NCBI GenBank assembly: GCA_947589125.1
Contig: CANPZZ010000002.1
Span: 1 to 48,971 of the forward strand
Direction of reading: 5' to 3'
DNA length: 48,971 nt
DNA from: an uncultured Lachnospiraceae bacterium
Lineage (GTDB): Bacteria; Bacillota; Clostridia; Lachnospirales; Lachnospiraceae
Positions 15,495-25,182 of this stretch are shown here, one piece after another. The stretch's first letter is position 1; the number at the start of each line of letters is the position of its first letter. Made by a program: the position numbers and the translations under genes. Below the pieces are notes generated by a model. It searched no databases. It was not told where the DNA came from and worked only from the letters and a program-made list of their open reading frames with translations.

Positions 15495-16433
15495 ATGGCA
15501 AAAAAAGGCGCAGCTACAGTGCAAAATAAGCGAAAACTCTCATGGGACCTGATCTGGAAGCAGCGGTATCTTTTTTTCATGTCTTTACCGTTCGTTGTCT
15601 GGATCATTATTTTTAAGTACATACCCTTGTGGGGATGGACGATGGCTTTCCAGGAGGTCAAGCCGGCGACCTTCGCGATCCCGGTGTGGCAGAGGGAATT
15701 CACCGGCCTGCAGAACTTCATGGACGCGTTCAAGGACCGTATCTTCATGCAGACCATGATCAACACCCTGGGCATCAGCATTCTGCAGATCGGGCTGGGT
15801 ACCATTGTTGCCATCCTGTTCGCCGTATTTCTGAACGAACTGGTATTTACCAAATTTAAGAAGATCACGCAGACCGTATCCTATCTGCCCCACTTCGTAT
15901 CCTGGGTCATCATCGCCAGCCTTGCGAAGAATATCTTTAACGACGGCGGCCTGTTCGACACGCTGACCCACACCAATCTTCACCTGATGAGTACCAACTC
16001 GCCTCTGATCTGGTTCGTCATCGTCCTGATCGACTGCTGGAAGGAGATGGGCTGGAACGCCATCATTTACCTGTCCGCCATGGCGGGCATCGACACCGGC
16101 CTTTACGAGGCGGCCCAGATGGACGGCGCCAACCGTTTCCAGAAGATGTGGCACATCACCCTGCCGGGCATCCGTCCGACCATCATCGTCCTGCTGATCA
16201 TGAGCATCGGCGGCGCGCTGAATGTCGGCATGGAGCGGCAGATGCTTCTGAGCAACCCGCTGGTCCAGGATCACACCATGGTTCTTTCCTGGTTCTCCTA
16301 CATAAGAGGTATCGGAAGCAGCAACTACGGTCTCGGTACCGCCATCGGCGTCTTCCAGTCGATTGTCAGCGTTACGCTTCTGCTGATCGCCAATAAGCTG
16401 GCCGGTCTGGTCGGCGAAGACAAACTGATTTAG
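15495..16433 (+). CDS. Carbohydrate ABC transporter permease, LplB-like
   Basis: The 312-residue inner-membrane permease of a CUT1-type oligosaccharide importer has six predicted membrane helices, the first near residues 25-45 (YLFFMSLPFVVWIIIF). The EAA loop that contacts the ATPase reads EAAQMDGANRFQKMW. A TTG at 15486 in the same frame overlaps the AAGGAGG site, so the ATG at 15495 is preferred. The partner permease begins 12 bp downstream and the binding lipoprotein follows. No ATPase gene is present; such systems usually share an MsmK/MsmX-like ATPase encoded elsewhere. Confidence 0.92.
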   Translation: MAKKGAATVQNKRKLSWDLIWKQRYLFFMSLPFVVWIIIFKYIPLWGWTMAFQEVKPATFAIPVWQREFTGLQNFMDAFKDRIFMQTMINTLGISILQIGLGTIVAILFAVFLNELVFTKFKKITQTVSYLPHFVSWVIIASLAKNIFNDGGLFDTLTHTNLHLMSTNSPLIWFVIVLIDCWKEMGWNAIIYLSAMAGIDTGLYEAAQMDGANRFQKMWHITLPGIRPTIIVLLIMSIGGALNVGMERQMLLSNPLVQDHTMVLSWFSYIRGIGSSNYGLGTAIGVFQSIVSVTLLLIANKLAGLVGEDKLI

Positions 16434-16445
16434 GAGGTGGCATAG

Positions 16446-17312
16446 ATGAAGAATCTGCATAAAACATGGTTTGATTATCTGCTGATAGTGTTTTTTGTCT
16501 TCATCCTGATCATCACGCTGTATCCGTTCATCAACGTGCTGGCGATCTCGTTCAACGACGCGACGGATACGATGAAGAACATTAATTTCGTCATTCCGCG
16601 GAAGTTCACGATCACGAACTATAAGTACGTGTTCGAAGAGGGCGGGATCGTGATGCCGCTGTTCATCTCCATTGCCAAGACGGTCATCGGTACGCTGCTG
16701 GGCGTCATCTGCACCGCGATGCTGGCCTATACCCTGAGCCGTCAGGATTTCGTCGCCCACAAGCTGTTCACGATGATCTTCGTCGTGACCATGTACGTCG
16801 GCGGCGGTATGATTCCCGAGTACCTGCTGATCATGCGTACCCTGCACCTGGGCAATAACTTCCTGGTCTACATCCTGCCCGGTCTGGTCTGGGTCTATAA
16901 CATGATCCTGGTCCGTTCCTTCATCGACGGCCTGCCCCTGGCCCTTCAGGAAGCGGCCCGTATCGACGGCGCCAACGACTTCCAGATCTGGTATCAGGTG
17001 GTAATGCCGCTCTGTACCCCGGTTCTGGCGACCATCGCCCTGTACTACGCGGTAGGCCAGTGGAACTCCTTCATGGATACCTACCTGTACGCCAAGGATT
17101 TAAAGACCCTGCAGTTCAAGCTGTATGAGATCATGTCCCAGGCGACGATGCAGCTGGATACCCACAATGTCAACAATACCAACCAGGCGGTCACCCCGAT
17201 GGCGATCCGTATGGCGGTCACCGTCGTGGCTACGGTTCCGATCATCATCGTGTATCCGTTCGTACAGAAGTATTTCGTCGGCGGCATGACGCTGGGCGCG
17301 GTGAAGAACTGA
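16446..17312 (+). CDS. Carbohydrate ABC transporter permease, YtcP-like
   Basis: A 288-residue second permease subunit with about six membrane helices; the EAA loop reads EAARIDGANDFQIWY, followed by MPLCTPVLATIALYY. It pairs with the preceding gene to form the membrane channel. TTAGGAGGTGG lies before the ATG. Its last 28 bases, including the stop codon, are the first unit of a 35-bp repeat. Substrate is inferred from the following glycoside hydrolases. Confidence 0.92.
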   Translation: MKNLHKTWFDYLLIVFFVFILIITLYPFINVLAISFNDATDTMKNINFVIPRKFTITNYKYVFEEGGIVMPLFISIAKTVIGTLLGVICTAMLAYTLSRQDFVAHKLFTMIFVVTMYVGGGMIPEYLLIMRTLHLGNNFLVYILPGLVWVYNMILVRSFIDGLPLALQEAARIDGANDFQIWYQVVMPLCTPVLATIALYYAVGQWNSFMDTYLYAKDLKTLQFKLYEIMSQATMQLDTHNVNNTNQAVTPMAIRMAVTVVATVPIIIVYPFVQKYFVGGMTLGAVKN

Positions 17313-17389
17313 CAGAAAGCATGACGCCGGGCGCGGTGAAGAACTGACAGAAAGCATGACGCCGGATGCGGTGAAGAACCGGCAGAAAT
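17285..17389. repeat. 35-bp tandem repeat, 3 copies, including the permease stop codon
   Basis: CATGACGCYGG units start at 17285, 17320 and 17355. The first encodes the permease C-terminus MTLGAVKN and stop. TGA is kept in copy 2 and becomes CGG in copy 3. The copies lie in different frames (35 is not a multiple of three), so they are not coding. Confidence 0.95.
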
Positions 17390-17463
17390 TATCTCGATAT
17401 ATTGTCCTGCGGAAGCGGGATCGTATATACATATTTTTTAATCCAATCAAGGAGGAATGATTT

Positions 17464-19182
17464 ATGAAAATGCGTAAAGTTATGGCACTGTTCATGGTCG
17501 CTTCCATGACGGCTGGCCTTCTGGCCGGCTGCGGCGGCGGTTCCGGCAGCAGTTCCGGCAGCGGCAGCGGTACGACCACGACGGCAGCGGCAGGCGGCAG
17601 CGGCGAGGCGGCCGGCGGCGAGGCGGCGGCTGATGATTTAACCCCCATTACCTTTGAGTATTACAACGCGGACGGAAGAAACGACGTCTGGGATAACCCG
17701 GTAGGCAACGCGATCACCGCGGCGACCGGCGTTACCCTGAAGATCAGCTATCCGGTATCTTCCACCGGCGACCCCGGCGAGGACATCGCCCTGATGATCG
17801 CGAACGACGATTATCCGGATCTGATCTATTCCAAGCAGTCCGTTACCGACCTGTATGAGGCCGGCGCCCTGATCGATATGAGCGATCTGATCGACCAGTA
17901 CGGACCCAACATCAAGAAGATGTACGGCGACGAGTATGACAAACTGAGATGGGGTTCCGGCGACGACGGTATCTATCAGCTGTCCTATGCAGGCGTTCGC
18001 GCACAGACCTTAACCTCCGGCGGTACCTGCCAGATCCAGTTCGCTGTTCTGGCAGAGAACGACTACAAGTATCCGACCACCCTGGACGAGTATGAGAAGA
18101 TGATCAAGGATTATCTGGCGGCTCATCCGACGACGCCTGACGGTCTTGACATGATCGGTATCAGCCAGGTGGCTTCTGACTGGCACTGGATGATCACCCT
18201 GGGCAACCCGGCCGGCTTCATCGCCGATGCGCAGCCGGACAATGGCCAGTGGCTGGTTGATGAGAACAACAACGTTACCTACAAGCATGCGAGCGACGAC
18301 GAGAAGGAATACTTCCGTTGGCTGAGCCGTATGTACGACGAGGGCATCCTGGATCCGCAGTTCGCGACCCAGACCGAGGAAGACTACATCGCGAAGCTGG
18401 GTACCGGCCGTGTTGTAGCTATCACCGACGCCAACTGGCACTACGGTCCCGCTGAGCAGGTGCTGATCGCCGACGGAAAGGTCGATCAGACCTACTGCGG
18501 TCTGCCTGTGACCTTAAGAGCGGATCAGAAGGCTCCGTCCCTGTTATATCAGGGCCTGCAGGTTGGCTACGGCCTGGGCATCTCCAAGAGCTGCGAGGAT
18601 CCGGTTCGTGCCGTCAAGTTCCTTGACTACCTGTGCTCCGACGAAGGCGCAAGACTTTACAAGTGGGGCATCGAGGGCGAGAACTACGAGATCGACGAAG
18701 AAGGCAACTGGTATCGTACTCCCGAGGAGATCGCTGCTTCCCAGTCTGATCCTGACTACTCCAAGAAGACCGGTATCGGCAACTACACCGGATTTCCGAT
18801 CTACGGCGACGGCGCTGTGGATGAGAACGGCAAGCCGTATACACCGAATACCCGCGAGTCTGTAGCTGCTGAGTACAATGCGGCGCAGAAGGCTGCCTGC
18901 GAGGCCTGGGGCGTGGAGCTTCTGGTCGACATCTTCCCGCAGGCTGACGAGTTCGAGACTCCCGAGTTCTCCCCGCTTTGGGCATACGCGACTCCGCAGG
19001 AGATCGTAGATCTGCAGAACAAGCTGGATGAGATCGCATGGCCGGGCATCGTTAAGTGCATCACCGAGCCGCTTGACAACTTCGACGCCAACTGGGAGAC
19101 CATGGTTCAGACGCTGAAGGACAACGGTCTGGATGAGGCGAACGAGAAGGAGACCGCGTTCCTGGCTTCCAAGCTGCAGTAA
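17464..19182 (+). CDS. Extracellular sugar-binding lipoprotein of the ABC transporter
   Basis: This 572-residue solute-binding protein has a lipoprotein signal peptide with lipobox LLAGC (C23), then a flexible Gly/Ser/Ala linker (about 24-58), then a family 1-type binding fold beginning at TPITFEYYNADGRND. It would capture oligosaccharides outside the cell and deliver them to the two permeases. The length (over 500) is typical for LplA-like partners of LplB/YtcP permeases. AAGGAGG precedes the ATG. It lies 151 bp after the second permease, across the 35-bp array, and ends at a strong terminator, so the GH genes behind it may have separate or read-through expression. Confidence 0.92.
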   Translation: MKMRKVMALFMVASMTAGLLAGCGGGSGSSSGSGSGTTTTAAAGGSGEAAGGEAAADDLTPITFEYYNADGRNDVWDNPVGNAITAATGVTLKISYPVSSTGDPGEDIALMIANDDYPDLIYSKQSVTDLYEAGALIDMSDLIDQYGPNIKKMYGDEYDKLRWGSGDDGIYQLSYAGVRAQTLTSGGTCQIQFAVLAENDYKYPTTLDEYEKMIKDYLAAHPTTPDGLDMIGISQVASDWHWMITLGNPAGFIADAQPDNGQWLVDENNNVTYKHASDDEKEYFRWLSRMYDEGILDPQFATQTEEDYIAKLGTGRVVAITDANWHYGPAEQVLIADGKVDQTYCGLPVTLRADQKAPSLLYQGLQVGYGLGISKSCEDPVRAVKFLDYLCSDEGARLYKWGIEGENYEIDEEGNWYRTPEEIAASQSDPDYSKKTGIGNYTGFPIYGDGAVDENGKPYTPNTRESVAAEYNAAQKAACEAWGVELLVDIFPQADEFETPEFSPLWAYATPQEIVDLQNKLDEIAWPGIVKCITEPLDNFDANWETMVQTLKDNGLDEANEKETAFLASKLQ

Positions 19183-19233
19183 TTTACGGCCTCTTATTCG
19201 GACAGCATCTGTAATTACATAAGATAAGACCTT

Positions 19234-19268
19234 GGGGCCTGATATCATAATGGTGTCAGGCCCCTTTT
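19234..19268 (+). terminator. Intrinsic terminator after the binding lipoprotein gene
   Basis: GGGGCCTGATATC pairs with GGTGTCAGGCCCC (two G-U pairs) over an ATAAT loop, followed by TTTT. It may be partial and set a higher level of transporter mRNA than of the downstream hydrolase genes. Confidence 0.88.
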
Positions 19269-19353
19269 ACTAACATTTTATCAGGTATTTCCGCGGTGCA
19301 TGGTATTGATCGATATGACATGGAAAGAATTCGCCTGAGAGAGGAGAACCGTG

Positions 19354-22300
19354 ATGATGAAGAAAAATACACCGTTCTGGGATGCGTCGCTGCCGATCGA
19401 GAAGCGTCTGGACTGGCTTCTTGCCGAAATGACGATCGAGGAAAAATTAAGCTGTCTGGCGTCCAGCGTTCCGGATCTGGAGCGGCTGGGGATTCCCGGC
19501 ATGAACGTGGGCGGCGAAGCCGCCCATGGCGTGGAGGCGAGAAATGACCAGAACGAACTGAAGATCCCGGAGCCGACCACATCCTTCGTTCAGCCCATCG
19601 GCATGAGCGCGACCTGGGATCCGGAGATCATCAAGAAGGCCGGAGAGGTCACCGGGACAGAGGCAAGAGTGATTTATCACCGCCATCCGGACCGGGGCCT
19701 GAGCCGCTGGGCGCCGACCATCGATCTGGAGCGGGATCCCCGCTGGGGCAGGAACGAGGAGGGCTACGGCGAAGACCCGGTGCTGACCGGCGCCATGGCG
19801 TCCGCCTATATTCAGGGCATGCAGGGCGATGATCCCCATTATCTGCGTATTGCCAGCACGCTGAAGCATTTCTACGCCAATAATGTGGAAGTGGGGCGTG
19901 GCTGGAAGAATTCCTCCGTGGATCCCCGCAATGAATATGAGCTCTATCTGGAGCCGTTCCGCCGCGCGATCCAGGACGGCGGCGCGGAGGCCATTATGAC
20001 GGCTTACAATAAGATCAATGGTACGCCGGGAATCCTTAACCGCGAAGTGCAGGATATCCTGAAAGACCAGTACGGCTTAAAGCACGCGGTCAGCGACGGC
20101 GGCGCCATGAGCATGGTGGCGGAGGCCCACCATTACTACGGAACCCACGCGGAGACGGTGGCGAACGCGATCCGGGCCGGCGTGGACGCCATGTCCGAGA
20201 ATAAGGACGGCGTTACCGCGGCGGCGAAGGAAGCCTGGGAACTGGGGCTGATGACCGAGGCGGAAGTGGACCGGGCCGTCCGCAATATGTTCCGCAGCAA
20301 GCTTCGTCTGGGCATCTACGACGAGCCGGTGCGCAATCCCTATGACAATGTGACCGAGGCGGATCTGTGCTCGAAGGAGAACGAAGAGATCTGCCGCCAG
20401 ATGTCGCGGGAGGCGGTCGTTCTTCTGAAGAATGAAAATGGCGCGCTTCCGCTGGACGCGTCGATGCCGGCGAAGGATCTGGCCATTATCGGGCCGCTTG
20501 CGGACGCCTGGTATCAGGACTGGTACGGCGGAGAGCCTCCGTATAAGAAGACGCTGAAGGACGGCGTGGCGGAGATCCTGGGAGAGGGAAGCGCCTGCGT
20601 GGACGGCTGGGACCGGGTGGTATTTAAGTACGGCGATAAGGCGGTGGCGGTCGCTGACGACGGGACGCTGACGCTTTCGGACGAGCCGGATGTGTTCGTG
20701 AAGGAGGCCTGGGACGGCGGATTTTTCGCGCTGCGCAGCGTCCGCACCGGGAAGCTCTGGAACTTGCGGATGCCGATGGGGCCTGGCGATGCGGCGGAAA
20801 TGGGACGGATCGCGGCGGAGAAGGAGCAGGCGTTCGACTGGTTTGTGGTGGAAATTTTCCATCTGTTTGAGGAAGATGACGGGACGGCTTCCGGGACCGC
20901 GGACATGCAGAAGGCTTCGGTGGCAGGTGGCTGCGGAGTGACTGTCGGGACTGCGGACACTCAGAATGTCTCGATGGCAGACAGCAGCGGTGCAACCGCT
21001 GGCCGGAAGTGTGTGCCGGTAACGATCACCGACCGTTTCGGCGCGCCATTGACCGTGGACGCGGCCGGCGCTGTTCGTTCCGTACGCGGAGCGGAGCCTG
21101 CGAAGTTTGTCATGGAAGTGGTCTCTTCCGGTATCGAGGAAGCGAAGAAGGCCGCGTCTGCGGCGAAGAAGGTGGTGCTGGCGCTGGGCTGCCATTCCCT
21201 GATCGACTGCAAGGAGACCCTGGACCGGGAGTCCATCGCGTTCCCGGCTCCGCAGCAGAGGCTTTTTGACGCGGTGACGTCGGTAAAACCTGATGCAGTG
21301 GTGGCTTTATTTACCAACTTCCCCTATGCGATGAGCGAGATTCAGGAGAAGGCGCCGGCGATCCTGATGAGCGCCACCGGGGCTCAGGATATGGGCTGCG
21401 CGATGGCGGAGACGCTGTTCGGACTGAACGCCCCGGCGGGGCGGCTGAACCAGACCTGGTACCTGGACGACAGCCAGCTGCCGGATATCGATGATTACGA
21501 TATCATCAAGGGCGGAAGGACCTATCGGTACTTTGAAGGAGAGGTGCTGTATCCTTTTGGCTACGGACTGACGTACACGGAGTTCGATTATTCGGATCTG
21601 AGCGTGAGACTTGTGAATTTCAAAGATCTGAAGGTTTCTTTGAAGCTGACGAATACGGGGAAATGTGTGAGCGACGAGGTGGTGCAGATCTATGGTTCCG
21701 CTCCGGCGTCCAGAGTGAAGAAGCCGATCCGGCAGCTGCTGGCATTTAAGCGAGTGAAGGCGGTGAAGCCCGGGGAGGGCCGTGCGGTGGAGTTCACGGT
21801 GCCGGTGGAGGAGCTGCGTTTCTACGATACGATCAGCGGGACGCTGATGGTGGAGGAAGGATGTTATCAGATTTTTGCAGGATCTTCCAGCGGTGACCAT
21901 CGACTGACGGCGGAAGCGGAGGTTCCGGGTCTGCATCCGGGAAAGCGTGATCTGACGAAGAAGATCCGTGCCGACCATTATGATGATTATGAGAATATGC
22001 TGCTGACCGAAGGACAGTTCTCCTTTAAGGCAGTGACGCAGGCGGATCCTTCGAAAGAGGGCGTGCTGCGGTATGGCGACTGCGTGCTGGGAGGCGGCGT
22101 GAAGGCGTTTGTGCTGCATTTGAAGAGCGGCGAGGGGTGCAGCGTGAAGGTGCTGGTGGACGGAGAAGTAGTGTCGTCCTGGGTAGGCAATACGAGGGAG
22201 TACCGGCAGGGAGGATTCCCGGCGATGGATGAGAAGGGGCGGAGAGAGGCCGCTCTGCAGGCGAAGACCTGGCCGGTGACTTATACGGATGTGGTTATGC

Positions 22301-22392
22301 CGATTGTCGGCTCGATTCCTGAAAAAGATTGCCATACGGTGGAAATTCGGGTGGCGGGGGATGTCCTTTTGTGTTATTATTATGTTCGATAG
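19354..22392 (+). CDS. Glycoside hydrolase family 3 enzyme with inserted domain
   Basis: The 1012-residue protein lacks a signal peptide, so it acts on imported oligosaccharides. The GH3 barrel (about 10-310) has PTIDLERDPRWGR (121-133), the LKHF motif (170-173) and nucleophile D248 in AVSDGGAMSM, where most relatives have SDW. The alpha/beta domain (about 355-740) is interrupted near 410-590 by an extra segment resembling a beta-trefoil or fascin-like module (GGFFALRSVRTGKLW, ITDRFGAPLTVDAAGAV), within which lies a repeat at 514-549. A fibronectin-III-like domain (NTGKCVSDEVVQIYG) follows. Beta-glucosidase or beta-xylosidase activity is likely. GAGGAG precedes the ATG at 19354; an in-frame GTG sits at 19351. 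Confidence 0.88.
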   Translation: MMKKNTPFWDASLPIEKRLDWLLAEMTIEEKLSCLASSVPDLERLGIPGMNVGGEAAHGVEARNDQNELKIPEPTTSFVQPIGMSATWDPEIIKKAGEVTGTEARVIYHRHPDRGLSRWAPTIDLERDPRWGRNEEGYGEDPVLTGAMASAYIQGMQGDDPHYLRIASTLKHFYANNVEVGRGWKNSSVDPRNEYELYLEPFRRAIQDGGAEAIMTAYNKINGTPGILNREVQDILKDQYGLKHAVSDGGAMSMVAEAHHYYGTHAETVANAIRAGVDAMSENKDGVTAAAKEAWELGLMTEAEVDRAVRNMFRSKLRLGIYDEPVRNPYDNVTEADLCSKENEEICRQMSREAVVLLKNENGALPLDASMPAKDLAIIGPLADAWYQDWYGGEPPYKKTLKDGVAEILGEGSACVDGWDRVVFKYGDKAVAVADDGTLTLSDEPDVFVKEAWDGGFFALRSVRTGKLWNLRMPMGPGDAAEMGRIAAEKEQAFDWFVVEIFHLFEEDDGTASGTADMQKASVAGGCGVTVGTADTQNVSMADSSGATAGRKCVPVTITDRFGAPLTVDAAGAVRSVRGAEPAKFVMEVVSSGIEEAKKAASAAKKVVLALGCHSLIDCKETLDRESIAFPAPQQRLFDAVTSVKPDAVVALFTNFPYAMSEIQEKAPAILMSATGAQDMGCAMAETLFGLNAPAGRLNQTWYLDDSQLPDIDDYDIIKGGRTYRYFEGEVLYPFGYGLTYTEFDYSDLSVRLVNFKDLKVSLKLTNTGKCVSDEVVQIYGSAPASRVKKPIRQLLAFKRVKAVKPGEGRAVEFTVPVEELRFYDTISGTLMVEEGCYQIFAGSSSGDHRLTAEAEVPGLHPGKRDLTKKIRADHYDDYENMLLTEGQFSFKAVTQADPSKEGVLRYGDCVLGGGVKAFVLHLKSGEGCSVKVLVDGEVVSSWVGNTREYRQGGFPAMDEKGRREAALQAKTWPVTYTDVVMPIVGSIPEKDCHTVEIRVAGDVLLCYYYVR
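20893..21000 (+). repeat. 54-bp in-frame repeat, 2 copies, inside the GH3 gene
   Basis: GTADMQKASVAGGCGVTV (residues 514-531) and GTADTQNVSMADSSGATA (532-549). The unit sits in a loop between two parts of the inserted domain and is absent from the recognisable GH3 core. Confidence 0.85.
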
Positions 22393-22511
22393 CAGTTATG
22401 CACGACAGCCGTTATATACGTTAGCGGTTGGTTGCAGAGCCGCGCTAGGCTTTTCGGCAGCTGAGAATGAGGTGCGGAAGCTGTGAATGTAGGAAAAGGA
22501 GATCGGTAAGT

Positions 22512-24935
22512 ATGAAATTCCATAATGGTTGCTGGCTTATGAAGGAGGGCGTGTCGTGGTTTGGGCCGCAGCACGTCTATGAGACCCATATTGCGGAGAA
22601 GGAGGTGCGCCTGGTGGCGCCGACCTCGCGGATCCGGGGAAAGGGGGATACGCTGGGCGGGATCAATCTGACGCTGCGGATCACTTCGCCGGCGCCGGAG
22701 GTTCTGCGGGTGCAGACGTATCACCATAAGGGTGTGCAGAAGAAGGCGCCGGAGTTTGATCTGCAGAATAATGAGGAGAAGACTCTGGATGTTGCAGAAC
22801 AGGGGAATCTCCTGACGGTTGGAAGCGGAAGCTTAAAGCTTGTTATCGACCGGGAGAACTGGTCTATGACGTTTTTGCGTGGCTGTAAGCAGGAAGCACT
22901 GGCTGCGACGGCTGCGTGTGCGCAGGCCGCGCAAACAGATGCCTGCGGCACGGCGGTTCCTCAGATGGAAGTCATTACGAAGGCGGGCCAGAGGGATCTG
23001 GGCTACATAAAGACAAACTGGACCGGCATGGCCTATGATAAGGGCGGGGACGCCTGGATGTGCCAGCAGCTGGGGCTTTCGGTGGATGAGAATATCTACG
23101 GCATGGGCGAGCGGTTCACGCCGTTCGTAAAGAACGGCCAGTCGGTCTCCATCTGGAATGAGGACGGAGGCACGAGCACGGAGCAGGCGTATAAGAACAT
23201 TCCGTTCTATCTGTCCAGCAAGGGCTACGGCGTCTTTGTCAACCATCCGGAGCGGGTGGAGTTCGAGGTGGCTACGGAGCAGGCCAGCAGGCTGGCGTTT
23301 GCGGTGGAAGGCGAAAGCCTGGATTATTATTTCTTCAATGGTCCGACGATGAAGGAAGTCCTTATGCGGTACACGGATCTGACCGGGAAGCCGGCGCTGC
23401 CGCCGCAGTGGACCTTCGGGCTGTGGCTGTCTACGTCGTTTACGACTAATTATGACGAGCAGACGGTGATGAGCTTTATCGACGGCATGCATGAGAGAGG
23501 GATTCCGCTGTCGGTGTTCCATTTCGACTGCTGCTGGATGAAGGAGTTCCACTGGACCGATTTTCTGTGGGACAGCCGGGTATTCCCGGACCCGAAGGGG
23601 ATGATCGCCCGGATCAAGGAGAAGGGCGTGAAGATCTGCGTCTGGATTAATTCTTATGTGGGTCAGGAATCGGCGCTGTTCGACGAGGGTGCGGAGAAAG
23701 GCTATTTCTTAAAGCGGCCTAATGGAGACGTGTGGCAGTGGGATATGTGGCAGCCGGGGCTGGCGATCATTGATTTCACGAATCCGGAGGCCTGCCGCTG
23801 GTATCAGGAGAAGCTTGAGGAGCTTCTGGATATGGGCGTGGACTGCTTCAAGACCGATTTCGGCGAGCGGATCCCGACGGACTGCGTCTACTATAACGGT
23901 GCGGATCCGGTGAAGATGCACAATTTCTATACGTATCTGTACAATAAGACCGTGTTCGACCTGCTGGAGAGGAAGAGAGGACACGGCGAGGCGGTGCTGT
24001 TTGCACGGTCGGCGACGGCGGGCGGGCAGAAGTTCCCGGTTCACTGGGGCGGCGACTGCTGGTCGGATTATGAGTCCATGGCGGAGAGCCTGCGGGGCGG
24101 CCTGTCGCTGACCAGCAGCGGATTTGGGTTCTGGAGCCATGATATCGGCGGTTTCGAGAATACGTCGACGCCGGATGTGTATAAGCGGTGGGCGGCGTTT
24201 GGCCTTCTGTCTTCCCACAGCCGGCTGCACGGAAGCGGGTCTTACCGGGTGCCGTGGCTGTATGACGAGGAGGCTGTGGATGTGGTGCGGTTCTTTACGG
24301 ATCTGAAGCACAGCCTGGTGCCGTATCTGTACAGCAGCGCGGTGAACACGTCACGGACCGGCGTGCCGATGATGCGCAGCATGGCGATGGAATTTACGGA
24401 CGATCCCAACTGCCGGTATCTGGATAAGCAGTATATGCTGGGAGACAGCCTGCTGGTGGCGCCGATCTTTAATGATCAGGGGATCGCCCAGTACTATCTG
24501 CCGGCGGGGAAATGGACCAACTATCTGACCGGAGAGACGGCGGAAGGCGGCGTGTGGCGGAAGGAGAAGCACGGGTATCTGTCGATTCCGCTGTGGGTGA
24601 AGGCGGGAAGCGTGATCCCGGTCGGGAAGAAATATAAGCGGGCGGAATATGAGTTCGCGGGGAATCTGGAATTTAAGGTGTTCGGGCCGGTTGAGAATGT
24701 CGAATTTTGCGTTATGCAGAAGGGGGCGGAAGCGGCGCGATTGAAGCTTGCGGTGAATAACGGGCGGCTTGCCGGTGCTGTCACCGGGGCGAAAGGGTGT
24801 ACGGTTCGGCTGATAGGCAGTACGGCTGAAGGCGCGCTGACGGTGGACAGTGTTTCGGCGATTGATAGTGTGACAGCGGCGGCGGATGGCGGCGATATTG
24901 TGCTGTATATTGAGAAGGATGAAGTGAGGTTCTGA
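22512..24935 (+). CDS. yicI: GH31 alpha-xylosidase, YicI-like
   Basis: This 807-residue cytoplasmic GH31 enzyme would remove alpha-xylosyl residues from the non-reducing end of oligosaccharides such as isoprimeverose. Nucleophile D449 is in FKTDFGERIP and the acid/base D515 in HWGGDCWSDYESMAESL; their 66-residue spacing equals that of E. coli YicI (D416, D482). The substrate-site FHFDCCWMKEFHW and SHDIGGFE segments agree. An alanine-rich insertion (131-150) lies in the N-terminal domain. Ribosome-binding site AAAGGAGA supports the ATG at 22512 over an in-frame ATG at 22467. It lies between two GH3 genes, which suits xyloglucan oligosaccharide breakdown. Confidence 0.9.
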   Translation: MKFHNGCWLMKEGVSWFGPQHVYETHIAEKEVRLVAPTSRIRGKGDTLGGINLTLRITSPAPEVLRVQTYHHKGVQKKAPEFDLQNNEEKTLDVAEQGNLLTVGSGSLKLVIDRENWSMTFLRGCKQEALAATAACAQAAQTDACGTAVPQMEVITKAGQRDLGYIKTNWTGMAYDKGGDAWMCQQLGLSVDENIYGMGERFTPFVKNGQSVSIWNEDGGTSTEQAYKNIPFYLSSKGYGVFVNHPERVEFEVATEQASRLAFAVEGESLDYYFFNGPTMKEVLMRYTDLTGKPALPPQWTFGLWLSTSFTTNYDEQTVMSFIDGMHERGIPLSVFHFDCCWMKEFHWTDFLWDSRVFPDPKGMIARIKEKGVKICVWINSYVGQESALFDEGAEKGYFLKRPNGDVWQWDMWQPGLAIIDFTNPEACRWYQEKLEELLDMGVDCFKTDFGERIPTDCVYYNGADPVKMHNFYTYLYNKTVFDLLERKRGHGEAVLFARSATAGGQKFPVHWGGDCWSDYESMAESLRGGLSLTSSGFGFWSHDIGGFENTSTPDVYKRWAAFGLLSSHSRLHGSGSYRVPWLYDEEAVDVVRFFTDLKHSLVPYLYSSAVNTSRTGVPMMRSMAMEFTDDPNCRYLDKQYMLGDSLLVAPIFNDQGIAQYYLPAGKWTNYLTGETAEGGVWRKEKHGYLSIPLWVKAGSVIPVGKKYKRAEYEFAGNLEFKVFGPVENVEFCVMQKGAEAARLKLAVNNGRLAGAVTGAKGCTVRLIGSTAEGALTVDSVSAIDSVTAAADGGDIVLYIEKDEVRF

Positions 24936-25017
24936 GATTGAGGGTTTGCAGGCGTGATGTGGTCGCGGACGGTCCGCGTCCGGCGGACTGTCTGCATGTT
25001 CCTCAGGATTCAGGACG

Positions 25018-25135
25018 GAAGTGCTTCTAAGTTCACAGCAATTTGTTAAAAGCATCACGAAAAATGAACAACTCGCTTCGCTCAAACAAGTCCATTTTTC
25101 GTGATAACACAAATTACTGTTCACTAAGAAGCACT
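25018..25135. repeat. Large imperfect inverted repeat, MITE-like
   Basis: AGTGCTTCTAAG starts the left arm and CTAAGAAGCACT ends the right. Paired blocks include AGTGCTTCT, a CAGYAATTTGT block and ATCACGAAAAATG, with CTCGCTTCGCTC in the centre. Homology of the flanks (ATTCAGGACGG against the complement of CCGTTCTGAAAT) may extend the element to about 25005-25152. It has the look of a non-autonomous mobile repeat or a long RNA hairpin. No transposase is near. Confidence 0.7.
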
Positions 25136-25182
25136 AACCGTTCTGAAATTCGGAACCTGTAGACAGTCTGCCGGGCGCTGGG

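Noticed and set aside
15585-16847. 420-codon minus-strand frame opposite the permease genes
   Set aside because: Composition is Asp/His/Gln-rich and motif-free; the plus strand encodes two clear ABC permeases.
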